A DNA stretch of 38,155 nt from Bacteroidales bacterium (lineage in GTDB: Bacteria; Bacteroidota; Bacteroidia; Bacteroidales; Bacteroidaceae): contig SUXO01000019.1 in NCBI GenBank assembly GCA_015060885.1, positions 1 to 38,155 of the forward strand, written 5' to 3'. Within the stretch, counting starts at the first letter, position 1, and the number at the start of each line of letters is the position of its first letter. The position numbers were made by a program, and so were the translations under genes. Shown piece after piece: positions 22,763-32,838 of this stretch. The notes beneath the pieces are model-generated. The model saw only the letters and a list, made by a program, of their open reading frames with translations. It was not told the DNA's origin and searched no databases.

Positions 22763-23998
22763 TTATTCTTCAATAATGCTCATTACAACAACACGGTTCC
22801 AACGGAAGTCTTCATCGTAAACGCGCTCGGTATCACCCTTTGCATTGGTTTGGATACGGTCCTCGGCAATGCCGCACTCGTTGATGAGGTATTTCTTAAC
22901 AGAATCTACTCTTCGCTGGCTCAAACGCATATTGTACTCGGGATATGCAGTCTCTTTATCGGCGTAACCGGTGAGCATAACCTTTGCACCCTCGTTCTCC
23001 TTCAAGTAGCTTGCGATTTTGTTGATTTGGGGCTTCTGTCCCTTCTCAATGTATGACTTGTCAATGAGGAAGCGGACAGCAAAGGGAGCGATAATCTCTT
23101 TTGCGGGAGCCTTGACCTCCTTGATGACTTTGGGTTGGGGAATGTATGTGTCCTCGTATATAACAGGGAGCTGAACATTTGTATTTGCAGGAGCACCGCC
23201 GAAGAAGTAGCTGAAACCGAGGCTGGCCGCTGCGACAAAGTCGAGTTTCTTGTAATCGCCGCCAAGCTCACCGCCTACAACACCGTCGAACGACTCGTTG
23301 AGGAAGTTTGCCTGCAAGTCGGCCATAATAGAGAAACGTTTTGTAATCTTGTAATCTATCTGCGTACCCACTTTTGCACCCCAAGTGCAGTTATTGTGGA
23401 AGTTCTGCTTCTTGAACGAGTATGTGAATGTGGGGCCGGCATAAAGCTGGACACTCCATCTGTTCTCCTTGTCCTTGTCGAACCATTTCACAACATCGGT
23501 CATCGCAGCAAGGCTCAAATCCATATATGTGAACTTGCGGCGGAAGTAGGCTAGGCCATTGTGGTTTATGATATATTGCATTGTGCTTGCAGGGTAGTCG
23601 AACGAGTTCAGTTTTTTACCATAAATTGCACCTGCAAGGTAGTATGCGCTTATCTTGCCCACACCAATCTGTCCTCTCAAACCGAAATAGTTGTTGAACC
23701 AGTATCCGGTTGTGAGTTGAATTCTGGCTCTTCTGCGGTCGATGAAGTCATTTACCTTGTCGTTACCTTCGGCAGCAATGGCATTGACACCTGCACCGAA
23801 AGATACAAACCAATTCTTCTGTTTAAGGGCTGCATCGTCAGCAACGATGTCATCAGAAGTTCCTCCCAAAATAGCGGCAAGATTGCCGAGGCGCGATTCG
23901 CGGATTGTATCCGTCTTGATTGTCTGTGCATCAATATCGTTGGCGAAAATGAATGCAACGCCAATCAACAGCGCCTTTAAAAAAGTAGATTTATTCAT
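22763..23998 (-). CDS. OmpA-family outer-membrane protein (upstream gene of pair)
   Basis: From ATG 23998 (MNKSTFLKALLIGVAFIFAN) the protein has 411 aa; the longer frame to 24055 is rejected because it runs into the promoter. The N-terminus is a signal peptide ending near IDAQ. Aromatic-rich alternating segments to about residue 280 suggest a beta-barrel (GYWFNNYFGLRGQIGVG, SLGFSYFFGG), then a Pro/Lys linker and a C-terminal OmpA domain with VMLTGYADKETAYPEYNMRLSQRRVDSV, a standard peptidoglycan-binding motif. The architecture matches the downstream gene at 21572-22738, suggesting an old duplication; such pairs form hetero-oligomers in some Bacteroidales. Confidence 0.92.
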   Translation of the reverse strand: MNKSTFLKALLIGVAFIFANDIDAQTIKTDTIRESRLGNLAAILGGTSDDIVADDAALKQKNWFVSFGAGVNAIAAEGNDKVNDFIDRRRARIQLTTGYWFNNYFGLRGQIGVGKISAYYLAGAIYGKKLNSFDYPASTMQYIINHNGLAYFRRKFTYMDLSLAAMTDVVKWFDKDKENRWSVQLYAGPTFTYSFKKQNFHNNCTWGAKVGTQIDYKITKRFSIMADLQANFLNESFDGVVGGELGGDYKKLDFVAAASLGFSYFFGGAPANTNVQLPVIYEDTYIPQPKVIKEVKAPAKEIIAPFAVRFLIDKSYIEKGQKPQINKIASYLKENEGAKVMLTGYADKETAYPEYNMRLSQRRVDSVKKYLINECGIAEDRIQTNAKGDTERVYDEDFRWNRVVVMSIIEE

Positions 23999-24052
23999 CT
24001 TTCTGTAATTAAATATGAAGTTTGTTAGTTTTTTAAGGTGTGATTTTCCGAG

Positions 24053-24084
24053 CAAAGGTAGATAATTTTTGTAAAATAGCGAAA
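24053..24084 (-). promoter_or_regulatory. Promoter of the OmpA gene pair
   Basis: On the minus strand TTTC (24081-24084), 20 nt, then TACCTTTG (24053-24060). The -7 element is perfect and the -33 has one mismatch. The leader is about 48 nt. Confidence 0.65.
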
Positions 24085-24134
24085 TTCAAGTTAATAAAAA
24101 ACAAAATTTTTAAAAAATGATACGCTTTTTGCTG

Positions 24135-25073
24135 TCATCGCAGTTCTATAATGTCGCCAATCTTTATGCCGCGCTCCGAATATTGTCTGTTCCTTTTATA
24201 TAGTTTGTCGAGCTTTATACCATATTTTTGTGAAATGGAGTGCATACTCTCCCCGGCCTTCACGGTGTGCGCGGGGTACTCTTTGCTTGCTTTGTTATGT
24301 TTCTTTTCAAGGTATAGTATGTCGCCGGCCTTTATGTTGTAATCCTTGTATAGGTCGTTGTACTTTATGAGCTTGCGGCGCGACACGCCCACCTCCTTGC
24401 CCAGCGACTTGAACGTGTCACCGGTATTGCCGAACACATAGAGCAAGCCGTTGGATTTGTAAATGGTTCTTCTGCCACCCGTTTCGTAGGTCTCGAATGC
24501 AACGCCGTCGGCACGTTTCACATCCTTCATCGTATATTCGTCGTAACGTTGCAGGCCATATCTTTCTATGAGGTTTATGAGCTTTGTGGGGTATGCGGGG
24601 TCTTCGGCATATCCCGCCTTCTTCAACCCTTTTGCCCACCCTTTATAGTCGCTCTTTTTTAGTTTGAACAGTGAGGCATACCGTTGGCGGTTGACAAGGA
24701 ACATGGAGTGGTCCTCATAGGAATCCCTCACGCTGTTGTATTTCCTGAAATAGCATAGCTTGCCATTGTCCATTGACGATGTGCGCTTGCCTTTCCAGCT
24801 TTTGTCGGCCTTTATGCCGAAGTGGTTGTTTGAACTCCTCGACAGCTTGCTGTTCCCGGCTCCCGATTCAAGCAACCCCTGTGCAAGGGTGATGCTTGCG
24901 GGTATGTTGTGCCTTACCATCTGCTCCACGGCAATGGGGTAGTAGGTGAGTATGTACCTCTCGTAACTGTCCTTTGCCTGTGAAATGTTCTTTGCCGGAA
25001 CGCTCTGCCTGCTTGTGCTGCATGAGGCGAGTGTCAGCACTCCTAATAATATAAATATGTGTAAGGGTTTCAT
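24135..25073 (-). CDS. Lipoprotein N-acetylglucosaminidase (GH73) with two LysM domains
   Basis: From ATG 25073 the protein has 312 aa and starts MKPLHIFILLGVLTLASC, with the lipid-attachment cysteine at residue 18. Residues ~40-190 are a GH73/FlgJ-type glucosaminidase domain with ASITLAQGLLESGAGNSKLS (probable catalytic Glu69) and NNHFGIKADKSWKG. Two LysM-like modules follow (about 205-262 and 265-312, the second HTVKAGESMHSISQKYGIKL) and bind peptidoglycan glycan chains. It should trim peptidoglycan at the inner face of the outer membrane. It stands alone between divergent cdd and the OmpA pair. A start at residue -8 (25097) would bury the lipobox. Confidence 0.93.
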   Translation of the reverse strand: MKPLHIFILLGVLTLASCSTSRQSVPAKNISQAKDSYERYILTYYPIAVEQMVRHNIPASITLAQGLLESGAGNSKLSRSSNNHFGIKADKSWKGKRTSSMDNGKLCYFRKYNSVRDSYEDHSMFLVNRQRYASLFKLKKSDYKGWAKGLKKAGYAEDPAYPTKLINLIERYGLQRYDEYTMKDVKRADGVAFETYETGGRRTIYKSNGLLYVFGNTGDTFKSLGKEVGVSRRKLIKYNDLYKDYNIKAGDILYLEKKHNKASKEYPAHTVKAGESMHSISQKYGIKLDKLYKRNRQYSERGIKIGDIIELR

Positions 25074-25234
25074 TGTGTATCGGTTATTCGCCCACAAAAT
25101 AAGCGAATAAATTGTTTTTGCGCAACATTTTTTTTATCTTCGCCACAGAAAGGTTCACAAATCAATTTCCTTTTCTGCTTTGTTTATATGTTGTGTGATA
25201 TATTCAAAGTATAATCCTTTAATGAAAGAGATTT

Positions 25235-25720
25235 ATGAAAGAACTTGTTTTACAGACAAAAGTGAAGGTGTGCGTTTATGATGAATTCTCGCCCCTGGAC
25301 AAAGAGCTTGTGGATGCTGCACGTGCTGCAACTGCCAATAGTTATGCCGTTTACTCGAAATTCAATGTAGGTGCAGCGGTGCGTTTGGGCAACGGGGTGA
25401 TTGTAAAGGGAAGCAACCAGGAAAATGCTGCCTATCCGTCGGGCCTGTGTGCCGAACGCACGACGCTCTTCTGGGCCAATTCGCAATACCCCTCCGAGCC
25501 GGTCCTCACGCTGGCCATTGCTGCCCGCACCGAAAACGGTGAGCTTGAAAAGCCAATCCCTCCCTGCGGTGCCTGCCGCCAGGTTATTCTCGAAACGGAA
25601 AAACGCTTCGGCAATACAATAAGAATAATACTATTCGGAACGAAGGAGAGTTACATTATTGAAGATGGCATAAAGGCCTTGCTGCCGCTCTCTTTCGATT
25701 CGGCATTTCTTGATGAATGA
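25235..25720 (+). CDS. cdd: Cytidine deaminase
   Basis: A 161-aa protein with the zinc-binding catalytic motifs LCAERTTLFW (Cys72 and Glu74) and PCGACRQ (Cys111, Cys114). This is the Cys-Cys-Cys type of zinc site found in homotetrameric deaminases. It converts cytidine and deoxycytidine to the uridine forms in pyrimidine salvage. The stop overlaps the next ATG (ATGA), so it is translationally coupled to the phosphatase gene. Start ATG 25235. No clear consensus promoter was seen upstream; TATCTTCG at 25135-25142 is a weak candidate. Confidence 0.95.
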   Translation: MKELVLQTKVKVCVYDEFSPLDKELVDAARAATANSYAVYSKFNVGAAVRLGNGVIVKGSNQENAAYPSGLCAERTTLFWANSQYPSEPVLTLAIAARTENGELEKPIPPCGACRQVILETEKRFGNTIRIILFGTKESYIIEDGIKALLPLSFDSAFLDE

Positions 25721-26199
25721 AAAAGATACTGTTTGTGTGCCACGGTAACATCTGCCGTTCGCCGATGGCCGAATTCATAATGAAGAAGATAGCTGCAACC
25801 GCAGGGGTTGCAGCTGCTTTGCATATCGAGTCGGCTGCCACCAGCAGCGAAGAGATTGGCAATTCTGTCTATCCTCCCGCAGTGCGCGAGCTTGCCCGTC
25901 ACGGCATATCGTGCGAGGGGAAACGTGCCCGCCGTATAAATGCTGCCGACTTCGATTTCTACGATATGGTGGTTGTTATGGAGGATTACAACCTGCGCAA
26001 CCTACGTGCTCTTCTCGTGGGTGATGCGCGTGAAAAGGTGTGGAAACTGCTCGACTTTGAGGGTTGCAGCGCAGCCGGCAATGCCGAAAGGCTGGCAGGC
26101 GGCGATATATCGGACCCGTGGTATCACGGGAACTTTTCGCAGACCTATGCCGAAATAGAGCGCGGTTGCAAGGGGTTGATAACTTATCTTGGAATGTAA
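25717..26199 (+). CDS. Low-molecular-weight protein tyrosine phosphatase
   Basis: A 160-aa cytoplasmic enzyme. The phosphate-binding loop CHGNICRS (Cys8 nucleophile, Arg14) follows the first strand KILFV, and the general-acid motif DPWYHGNF (Asp133) is near the end. Members remove phosphate from protein tyrosines, and in some bacteria the substrate is the Wzc-type capsule kinase. Here the gene sits far from the capsule operon between cdd and ruvC, overlapping cdd by 4 nt, so its substrate is unknown. Arsenate reductase of the same fold is less likely because the DPWY motif and loop sequence fit the phosphatase. Confidence 0.93.
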   Translation: MKKILFVCHGNICRSPMAEFIMKKIAATAGVAAALHIESAATSSEEIGNSVYPPAVRELARHGISCEGKRARRINAADFDFYDMVVVMEDYNLRNLRALLVGDAREKVWKLLDFEGCSAAGNAERLAGGDISDPWYHGNFSQTYAEIERGCKGLITYLGM

Positions 26200-26200
26200 T

Positions 26201-26776
26201 ATGCAACAGGCTGTTCCCACCGACGACAGAGTAATTATGGGTATCGACCCCGGTACCAATCTTATGGGCTATGCCTTCATTGGAGTGAACGGCAACAAGG
26301 CAAGGCTCATAGCAATGGGTGTGATAGACCTGCGCAAGTGCCACGACAGCTACATAAAGCTGGGCGAGATTTTCACCCGTGTGCAAGGGCTCATACAATC
26401 CTTCCTGCCCGACGAACTGGCTATTGAGGCACCGTTCTTCGGGAAAAATGTGCAGAGTATGCTTAAACTGGGGCGTGCGCAGGGCGTTGCCATTGCAGCG
26501 GCAATAAGCCGCGAAGTTCCCATACACGAATATGCGCCGCTCAAAATAAAGATGGCAATAACGGGAAACGGTTCGGCATCGAAACAGCAGGTAGCCGAAA
26601 TGTTGCGCCGTATGCTGAATATCTCGGCCGACGAGATGCCCCGTTTTATGGATGCAACCGATGCTTTGGGTGCTGCCTTCTGCCATTTTCTGCAACGCAA
26701 TAATCCGGTGCGCAGCGCGAAGTACAGCAGCTGGGCCGACTTTGTGCGCAAGAACAACGACAAGGTCAAGGGTTAG
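26201..26776 (+). CDS. ruvC: Holliday junction endonuclease RuvC
   Basis: From ATG 26201 the protein has 191 aa; a TTG at 26189 overlaps the phosphatase gene. The four acidic catalytic residues are visible: Asp16 in [14 protein letters not shown], Glu76 in [14 protein letters not shown], and Asp151/Asp154 in [16 protein letters not shown]. RuvC resolves four-way recombination intermediates with RuvAB. It begins 1 nt after the phosphatase stop and is the last gene of a cdd-phosphatase-ruvC operon. The convergent PorE-like gene ends 11 nt away. Confidence 0.97.
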   Translation: MQQAVPTDDRVIMGIDPGTNLMGYAFIGVNGNKARLIAMGVIDLRKCHDSYIKLGEIFTRVQGLIQSFLPDELAIEAPFFGKNVQSMLKLGRAQGVAIAAAISREVPIHEYAPLKIKMAITGNGSASKQQVAEMLRRMLNISADEMPRFMDATDALGAAFCHFLQRNNPVRSAKYSSWADFVRKNNDKVKG

Positions 26777-26787
26777 CCTCTGCTCTT

Positions 26788-28779
26788 TTAATATTTATAC
26801 AGTTTGTATGTGGTGCGCAGCACCTGGAACTCGGTGCGTCGGTTAAGCTGGTTGCAAATCTCCTTCTGCTCCTCCTCTTCGAGGCTGTTGATGTAGTCCT
26901 CGGTAAGTACATCGTTCTCTTTAAGGAAGGGGTATTTCTCGGTGAGTTTCTTGTGTACAATTTTGGGCTTCTCCTCGCCATATCCTTTGGGAGTGAGTCG
27001 CTCGCTCTCTATGCCGTGTTCGATAAGATACTTTACAACCGACTCGGCACGTGCCTGCGACAGTTTCACGTTGTACCCGTCGGTTCCCTTGTAGTCGCAA
27101 TGCGCGCTCAACTCAATGGTTACATTGGGGTTGAGGTTGAGCAACTTCACAAGCTCGTCGAGCGAAGCCTCCGATTCGGGGGTGAGCGTTGCTTTGTCGA
27201 ACTCGTAGAAAATGTTGTCTATGAGCACGGGGCGTGTTATGGAGGGGAGCGCAAAATCGCGCTGGTACCGTACGGAGCCTTCAATGGTGTCGGCCGACAG
27301 CTCCTGCATTGTATTAAGGTAACCCTTACAACTGCCAAGCATCACATAATCTACGCCCGGTGTAACCCTTACCGAGTATGAACCGTCCTTCATTACACCG
27401 AAACTTGTGTTGGTGCCATCTTTTCCCACCATATGAATGACGGCTTCGGGCAGTTCGTATCCATCCTTCTCGTAAATCCAGCCGTAAAGGGTGTGTATGG
27501 TTTCGGGCAACAGGAACGAATATATATGGTCCCAGCCACGGGCATCGCCACGGTTCGACGAGAAGTAGCCACGGTATAGCCCGGGTGCGAATGTCATACC
27601 GAAATCATCGCCGTTGGAGTTCAATGGAGCCATCATGTTACTCACGTTCCACAAGGTGTCGTTAGCTTGTGTGGCGCAATAGATGTCGAGCCCGCCCATA
27701 CCGGGGTAGCCGTCCGACGAGAAGAAAAGCTCCCCTTTGGGGCCGAACGAGGGGAATTGCTCGTCGCCTTCGGTGTTAATGCTCTCGCCGAGGTTCTCGA
27801 CAATGCCTTCGAGTGCCTTGTTGGGGCCTATGTAGTATCGCCATATATCGAGCCCGCCTATTCCGCCCGGCATGTCCGATGTGAAGTAGAGCCAATCGCC
27901 CTCGGGCGATACTGCGGGGTGGGCAAACGAGGTGAGCGTGTCGCTCGATATTTCAACCTTCTGTACACCGCTCCACGATGCATCGCTGCGGTTGCTGCGG
28001 TATATTGCGGCGTAACGGGGGTATTGGTCGTCGTTCACGCAGCGTGTGAAGTACATTGTCTTGCCGTCGGGTGTGAAGGCGCAGGCACCATCCTCGTATT
28101 CGCTGTTTATTTCGCTTTCTATAACCTCGGTTTTCTGCCATTTGCCCTTGTCGTTGCGGCGGGTGAGGAATATGTCGGCCATCTTCTGTCCTGTGATACC
28201 GCTCACGTCGTCGCCGTTCGCCTCCTTGCGGGTCGATGTGGTGACAATCATGGTAGTGTCATCGCCTACATACATCGGGCAGTAGTCGCTACGCAATCCG
28301 TTCAGTTCCTTGGAGCGTTTCACAATGTAGCGGTTGGGGTTCTTTTTCCATTCGAGCGACTGCTTGGCGGCTTGCAGTCCCACTTTGGCAAGGCGGTCCT
28401 CGCTGTTGAGTTGCAGGTAGGCCTCATAGTTGTTCATGGCATCCTTGTAGTCGCCCTTTTCGAGTTGTGCATCGGCAAGGTGGCGCAACACAAGCGAGTC
28501 GGGGTATTTGTAGCGCAATGCGTTGCCATAAGCTCCCACGGCACGCACGGCGTTGTTGCTCTTGCGGTAACACTCACCCATTTTCCAGGCGACAACGGCA
28601 CGCTTGCTCCTCTCTTTGGGCGAAATCTTGCGGTAGGCCTTCTTGTATTGCTTTGCCGCTTCGTAATATTCGTTCAGCGCGGCATACTGGTCGCCCTTCT
28701 TGATGGCTCTCTCGCTGCCGCACGATATTATTGCCGCAATGCCCAGAATGGCTATGGTGTATGTGAGTATGCTTTTCAT
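26788..28779 (-). CDS. PorE-like lipoprotein: TPR, beta-propeller, regulatory domain, OmpA domain
   Basis: A 663-aa lipoprotein with signal MKSILTYTIAILGIAAIISC (lipidated Cys20). Domains in order: TPR-like helical repeats (about 25-150), a PD40-type beta-propeller (about 160-430, repeated segments such as SPEGDWLYFTSDMPGGIGG and GPKGELFFSSDGYPGMGG), a carboxypeptidase-regulatory-like fold (about 435-520), and a C-terminal OmpA domain (FYEFDKATLTPESEASLDEL, LSAHCDYKGTDGYNVKLSQAR). This is the architecture of PorE, an outer-membrane component of the type IX secretion system in Porphyromonas that binds peptidoglycan. Homologues of the same layout also exist without proven secretion roles, so I give no symbol. 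It lies downstream of topB, with an 83-nt gap. Confidence 0.85.
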   Translation of the reverse strand: MKSILTYTIAILGIAAIISCGSERAIKKGDQYAALNEYYEAAKQYKKAYRKISPKERSKRAVVAWKMGECYRKSNNAVRAVGAYGNALRYKYPDSLVLRHLADAQLEKGDYKDAMNNYEAYLQLNSEDRLAKVGLQAAKQSLEWKKNPNRYIVKRSKELNGLRSDYCPMYVGDDTTMIVTTSTRKEANGDDVSGITGQKMADIFLTRRNDKGKWQKTEVIESEINSEYEDGACAFTPDGKTMYFTRCVNDDQYPRYAAIYRSNRSDASWSGVQKVEISSDTLTSFAHPAVSPEGDWLYFTSDMPGGIGGLDIWRYYIGPNKALEGIVENLGESINTEGDEQFPSFGPKGELFFSSDGYPGMGGLDIYCATQANDTLWNVSNMMAPLNSNGDDFGMTFAPGLYRGYFSSNRGDARGWDHIYSFLLPETIHTLYGWIYEKDGYELPEAVIHMVGKDGTNTSFGVMKDGSYSVRVTPGVDYVMLGSCKGYLNTMQELSADTIEGSVRYQRDFALPSITRPVLIDNIFYEFDKATLTPESEASLDELVKLLNLNPNVTIELSAHCDYKGTDGYNVKLSQARAESVVKYLIEHGIESERLTPKGYGEEKPKIVHKKLTEKYPFLKENDVLTEDYINSLEEEEQKEICNQLNRRTEFQVLRTTYKLYKY

Positions 28780-28862
28780 ATATAATATATCCGTTATATG
28801 TCAGTCTATATTAAATAACTGCTTTTTCTTGAATTTATTATACTGCCTTGCCTGTTTGCTGC

Positions 28863-30638
28863 CTAATTGTTTATGGTGGAGTTGTCGCCGAGCACGTCGT
28901 TTACAATCTTCACAAGCATCAGCTTCAACTCTTCGATAAATCCCTTTGCTTCGTATTGCCGTTTCTCTATGTCGCGCAGCTTCTTCTCCCACTGTCCGGT
29001 GAGTTCCGCGCTTTTGAGCAGTTCGTTCCTTATTATGCCGATAAGTTCCGTGCCTGTCTGCGTGGGAACTATGTTCTTCTTTTCGCGTCGCATATAGTTG
29101 CGCTTGAAAAGCGTTTCTATGATGTTGGCACGTGTCGACGGGCGGCCTATGCCATTCTCCTTCATGGCATCGCGCAACTCCTCGTTGTCGACAAATTTTC
29201 CGGCAGTCTCCATTGCCCGCAACAGGGTGGCTTCGGTGTATGGCTTTGGCGGCGATGTCCATTTTTCGGCAAGGTCGGGAGTGTGAGGCCCCTCCTCTCC
29301 TTTTGTAAAGTGCGGGAGGGTCTTCTCGTTTTCATCCTTTTCATCGCTGGTTTCGGCTGCAAAAACCACTTTCCACCCGGCATCGGTAATCTCTTTGCCC
29401 GTTGTCTTGAACGGCACGCCGCCGCTCTCGCCCTGTACGGTTGTAGTGCGGAACTTGCAGTCGGGGTAGAAGACGGCAATAAAGTGCAGTGCTATAAGGT
29501 TATAGACCTTCTTTTCGAGTTCTGTGAGCCCCTGCGGGTGTACGCCTGTGGGTATTATTGCGTGGTGGTCGGTTACTTTCTTGTTGTCGAAGACCTTTTT
29601 CGACTTTGGCAAAGGCTTCCCGGTCAGGGGCGCAGTGAGTTGCTGGTAGTCGCGCAGCCCTTTAAGGATGTTCGGGCACTTGGGGTAAATGTCGTCGCTC
29701 AAAAAGGTGGTGTCCACACGGGGGTAGGTGGTGAGTTTCTTTTCGTAAAGCGACTGTATTGTCTGCAAGGTGACCTCGGCCGAAAGGCCGAACTTCTTGT
29801 TGCAGTCGACCTGTAACGATGTGAGGTCGTAAAGGCGTGGTGGCAGTTCGGTGCCGTTCTTGGCTGCAATGTCGGTTACAACGAATGGTTGGCCGGTGAT
29901 GCTTTGCAGTGCCTCTTGCGCCTCTTCAATGCTTTCGAACTTGCCCTTTGCCGCGCTGAACTGCGTGTCGCGGTATGTGGTTTTCAGTTCCCAGTACTGC
30001 TTGGGAACAAAGTTCTCAATCTCCTGTTGCCTTTTTACCACAAGGGCAAGAGTGGGTGTCTGCACACGCCCGATGGAGAGGACCTGCTTGTTCTTCCCGT
30101 ATTTCAGTGTGTAGAGGCGTGTGGCGTTCATGCCCAGGAGCCAATCGCCAATGGCACGTGAGAGCCCTGCTTCGTAGAGCGATTGGTATTCGCTTTGGTC
30201 TTTGAGTGTGGCAAAGCCTTCGCGCATAGCCTCCTCGGTGAGCGACGATACCCATAATCTCTTTACGGGGCATTTTGCCTGTGTCTTTTGAATTACCCAG
30301 CGTTGTATAAGTTCTCCTTCCTGCCCGGCATCGCCGCAGTTTATAATCTCGTCGGCGTTCTGCATCAGTTTCTCAATTACAGCAAACTGCTTCTCAATTC
30401 CTTTGTCGTCGATGAGTTTTATTCCGAAACGGGGAGGCACCATTGGCAGGCTGCCGAGGCTCCATCGCTGCCACATAGGGGTGTAGTCGCCCGGCTCTTT
30501 GAGTGTACAAAGGTGTCCGAAGGTCCAGGTTACCTGGTAACCGTTACCCTCGAAAAAACCGTCGCATTTGTTGCGCGCTCCCAGCACCTCTGCAATCTCT
30601 TTGGCAACAGATGGTTTCTCTGCTATGCAAACAATCAT
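28863..30638 (-). CDS. topB: Type IA DNA topoisomerase, TopB (topoisomerase III) type
   Basis: A 591-aa protein. The Toprim domain starts at residue 1 (MIVCIAEKPSVAKEIAEVLG, Glu7) with its second acidic motif at NCGDAGQEGELIQRW (Asp103). Other family segments are YEAGLSRAIGDWLLGMNATR, SIGRVQTPTLALV, and LTTYPRVDT with the active-site Tyr305. The enzyme relaxes and decatenates single-stranded regions via a tyrosyl-DNA intermediate. At 591 aa it ends soon after the catalytic core and lacks the extra C-terminal zinc ribbons or tails of longer relatives. It starts 15 nt after mutB, so it is probably the third gene of a mutA-mutB-topB transcript. Confidence 0.93.
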   Translation of the reverse strand: MIVCIAEKPSVAKEIAEVLGARNKCDGFFEGNGYQVTWTFGHLCTLKEPGDYTPMWQRWSLGSLPMVPPRFGIKLIDDKGIEKQFAVIEKLMQNADEIINCGDAGQEGELIQRWVIQKTQAKCPVKRLWVSSLTEEAMREGFATLKDQSEYQSLYEAGLSRAIGDWLLGMNATRLYTLKYGKNKQVLSIGRVQTPTLALVVKRQQEIENFVPKQYWELKTTYRDTQFSAAKGKFESIEEAQEALQSITGQPFVVTDIAAKNGTELPPRLYDLTSLQVDCNKKFGLSAEVTLQTIQSLYEKKLTTYPRVDTTFLSDDIYPKCPNILKGLRDYQQLTAPLTGKPLPKSKKVFDNKKVTDHHAIIPTGVHPQGLTELEKKVYNLIALHFIAVFYPDCKFRTTTVQGESGGVPFKTTGKEITDAGWKVVFAAETSDEKDENEKTLPHFTKGEEGPHTPDLAEKWTSPPKPYTEATLLRAMETAGKFVDNEELRDAMKENGIGRPSTRANIIETLFKRNYMRREKKNIVPTQTGTELIGIIRNELLKSAELTGQWEKKLRDIEKRQYEAKGFIEELKLMLVKIVNDVLGDNSTINN

Positions 30639-30653
30639 TCTTCGGGCCTCTTT

Positions 30654-32786
30654 TTATTCGCGGTTAAGGAATATGTTCATAAGCTCGCAGGCGGCCTTTG
30701 CCACGCTTGTGCCGGGGCCGAAGATGCCGATAACGCCGGCACGGTAGAGGAAGTCATAGTCCTGTGCGGGAATTACACCGCCTGCAAATACCATAATGTC
30801 CTCACGGCCAAGCTTTGCAAGTTCCTCAATGAGTTGCGGAACAAGTGTCTTGTGTCCGGCGGCGAGCGATGAAACGCCCACAGCGTGCACATCGTTCTCC
30901 ACTGCCTGGCGCGCAACCTCGGCGGGAGTCTGGAACAGCATTCCCATATCAACATCGAAACCGCAGTCGGCATAACCGGTGGCTACCACCTTTGCGCCGC
31001 GGTCGTGTCCGTCCTGGCCCATCTTGGCAATCATAACTCTGGGGCGACGGCCCTCTCTCTTTGCAAACTCCTCGGTCAAACGGCAAGCCTCCTTGAAGGT
31101 CTCGTCCTCTTTGCTTTCTGCTGAATACACGCCTGAAATGGTTCTTATAATTGCTTTATAACGCCCTGCGACGGCCTCGCAGGCATCGGAAATCTCTCCA
31201 AGTGTGGCACGCAGGCCGGCAGCCTCCACGGCTGCTTCCAACAAGTTGCCATTGCCGCTTCTTGCGCACTCGGTAATTTTGTCGAGAGCGGCTTTCACAG
31301 CTGCCTCGTCGCGGTTCTTGCGGTTGCGCTCTATGGCAGCAAGCTGCTCCTGGCGCACTGCGGTGTTGTCAATCTCCAAAATGTCGATGGGTTCCTCCTC
31401 GTCGAGGCAGAATGCGTTGGTACCCACAATAACCTGCTTGCCGCTGTCGATGCGTGCCTGTGTACGTGCGGCAGCCTCCTCGATGCGCATCTTGGGTATT
31501 CCGGTTTCAATGGCCTTTGCCATACCGCCAAGCTCCTCAACCTCCTGAATGAGTTTCCAGGCCTTTTCGGCAATCTCTTTTGTGAGGCTCTCAACATAGT
31601 AGGAACCGCCCCACGGGTCTATCACGCGGCAGATGTTTGTCTCCTCTTGCAGGTAAATCTGCGTGTTGCGGGCGATGCGTGCCGAAAAGTCGGTGGGCAG
31701 GGCGATAGCCTCGTCGAGGGCGTTGGTGTGCAACGACTGGGTATGTCCCATCGCGGCACTCATAGCCTCTATTACCGTGCGGCCCACGTTGTTGAAGGGG
31801 TCCTGTTCGGTGAGCGACCAGCCCGATGTCTGGCTGTGTGTACGCAGAGCCATCGACTTGGGGTTCTTGGGGTTGAATTGTTTTATAATCTTCGCCCAAA
31901 GCATACGGGCCGCGCGCATTTTGGCAATCTCCATAAAGGGGTTCATTCCAATGCCCCAGAAGAATGAGAGGCGGGGCGCAAAGGCATCGATGTCAATACC
32001 GGCATTGACACCTGCACGCACATACTCCAAGCCGTCGGCAAGGGTGTAGGCGAGCTCAATGTCGGCCGATGCTCCGGCTTCTTGCATATGGTAACCCGAA
32101 ATTGATATCGAGTTGAATTTCGGCATCTTCTGCGATGTGTAGGCGAATATGTCGCTTATTATGCGCATTGAGAATGCGGGCGGGTATATGTATGTGTTGC
32201 GCACCATAAACTCTTTGAGAATGTCGTTCTGTATGGTACCGGCCATCTCTTCGAGCTTTGCACCCTGTTCAAGCGCAGCGTTTATGTAGAAGGCGAGTAC
32301 GGGCAGAACGGCACCGTTCATAGTCATCGATACCGACATCTTGTTCAAGGGAATACCATCGAACAGCTGCTCCATATTCTCCATACAGCAGATTGACACT
32401 CCGGCCTTTCCCACATCGCCCACCACGCGCTCGTTGTCGGGGTTGTAACCGCGGTGTGTGGGGAGGTCGAACGCTACCGAGAGGCCCTTCTGTCCCGATG
32501 CGAGGTTGCGGCGGTAGAAGGCATTGCTCTCCTCGGCTGTGGAGAAACCGGCATACTGCCTGATTGTCCACGGGCGGAAGGTGTACATCATAGAGTAGGG
32601 GCCGCGCAGGAAGGGGGGTAAGCCTGCCGCATAGTCGAGGTGCTCCATCTCTTTAAGGTCTTCGGCGGTGTACACCTGTTTCACGTTTATGTGTTCGGCA
32701 GTTTCCCAAACACTCTCGCCTGCCGGCTGTGCCACGGGGGCTGTGTTGCCGGCAAATATATCTATATTGTTGAAATTCTTTCTCAT
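30654..32786 (-). CDS. mutB: Methylmalonyl-CoA mutase, large catalytic subunit
   Basis: A 710-aa protein. The N-terminal (beta/alpha)8 barrel includes [20 protein letters not shown] and [15 protein letters not shown], both substrate-site segments, and [16 protein letters not shown]. The C-terminal cobalamin-binding domain carries the D-x-H-x-x-G motif as DGHDRG at residues 592-597, with His594 as cobalt ligand. It interconverts succinyl-CoA and R-methylmalonyl-CoA in propionate metabolism, with adenosylcobalamin. The small subunit gene is 52 nt upstream on the same strand and topB 15 nt downstream. Propionate production through this route is common in gut Bacteroidota. Confidence 0.98.
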   Translation of the reverse strand: MRKNFNNIDIFAGNTAPVAQPAGESVWETAEHINVKQVYTAEDLKEMEHLDYAAGLPPFLRGPYSMMYTFRPWTIRQYAGFSTAEESNAFYRRNLASGQKGLSVAFDLPTHRGYNPDNERVVGDVGKAGVSICCMENMEQLFDGIPLNKMSVSMTMNGAVLPVLAFYINAALEQGAKLEEMAGTIQNDILKEFMVRNTYIYPPAFSMRIISDIFAYTSQKMPKFNSISISGYHMQEAGASADIELAYTLADGLEYVRAGVNAGIDIDAFAPRLSFFWGIGMNPFMEIAKMRAARMLWAKIIKQFNPKNPKSMALRTHSQTSGWSLTEQDPFNNVGRTVIEAMSAAMGHTQSLHTNALDEAIALPTDFSARIARNTQIYLQEETNICRVIDPWGGSYYVESLTKEIAEKAWKLIQEVEELGGMAKAIETGIPKMRIEEAAARTQARIDSGKQVIVGTNAFCLDEEEPIDILEIDNTAVRQEQLAAIERNRKNRDEAAVKAALDKITECARSGNGNLLEAAVEAAGLRATLGEISDACEAVAGRYKAIIRTISGVYSAESKEDETFKEACRLTEEFAKREGRRPRVMIAKMGQDGHDRGAKVVATGYADCGFDVDMGMLFQTPAEVARQAVENDVHAVGVSSLAAGHKTLVPQLIEELAKLGREDIMVFAGGVIPAQDYDFLYRAGVIGIFGPGTSVAKAACELMNIFLNRE

Positions 32787-32838
32787 AATAGGTTGTCAGT
32801 TAAGAGGTCGTTCAATTTTTTCATTCAATGGTATGAAA

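Noticed and set aside
25976-26695. 239-codon minus-strand frame opposite the phosphatase and ruvC genes
   Set aside because: Antisense to two well-conserved genes with intact catalytic motifs; its translation looks like low-complexity His/Cys-rich reverse reading with no domain.
27667-28785. 372-codon plus-strand frame opposite the PorE-like gene
   Set aside because: Long but antisense to a lipoprotein gene with clear signal, propeller and OmpA domains; a consequence of codon bias in the real gene.
28848-29816. 322-codon plus-strand frame opposite topB
   Set aside because: Antisense to topB, which has intact Toprim and active-site motifs.
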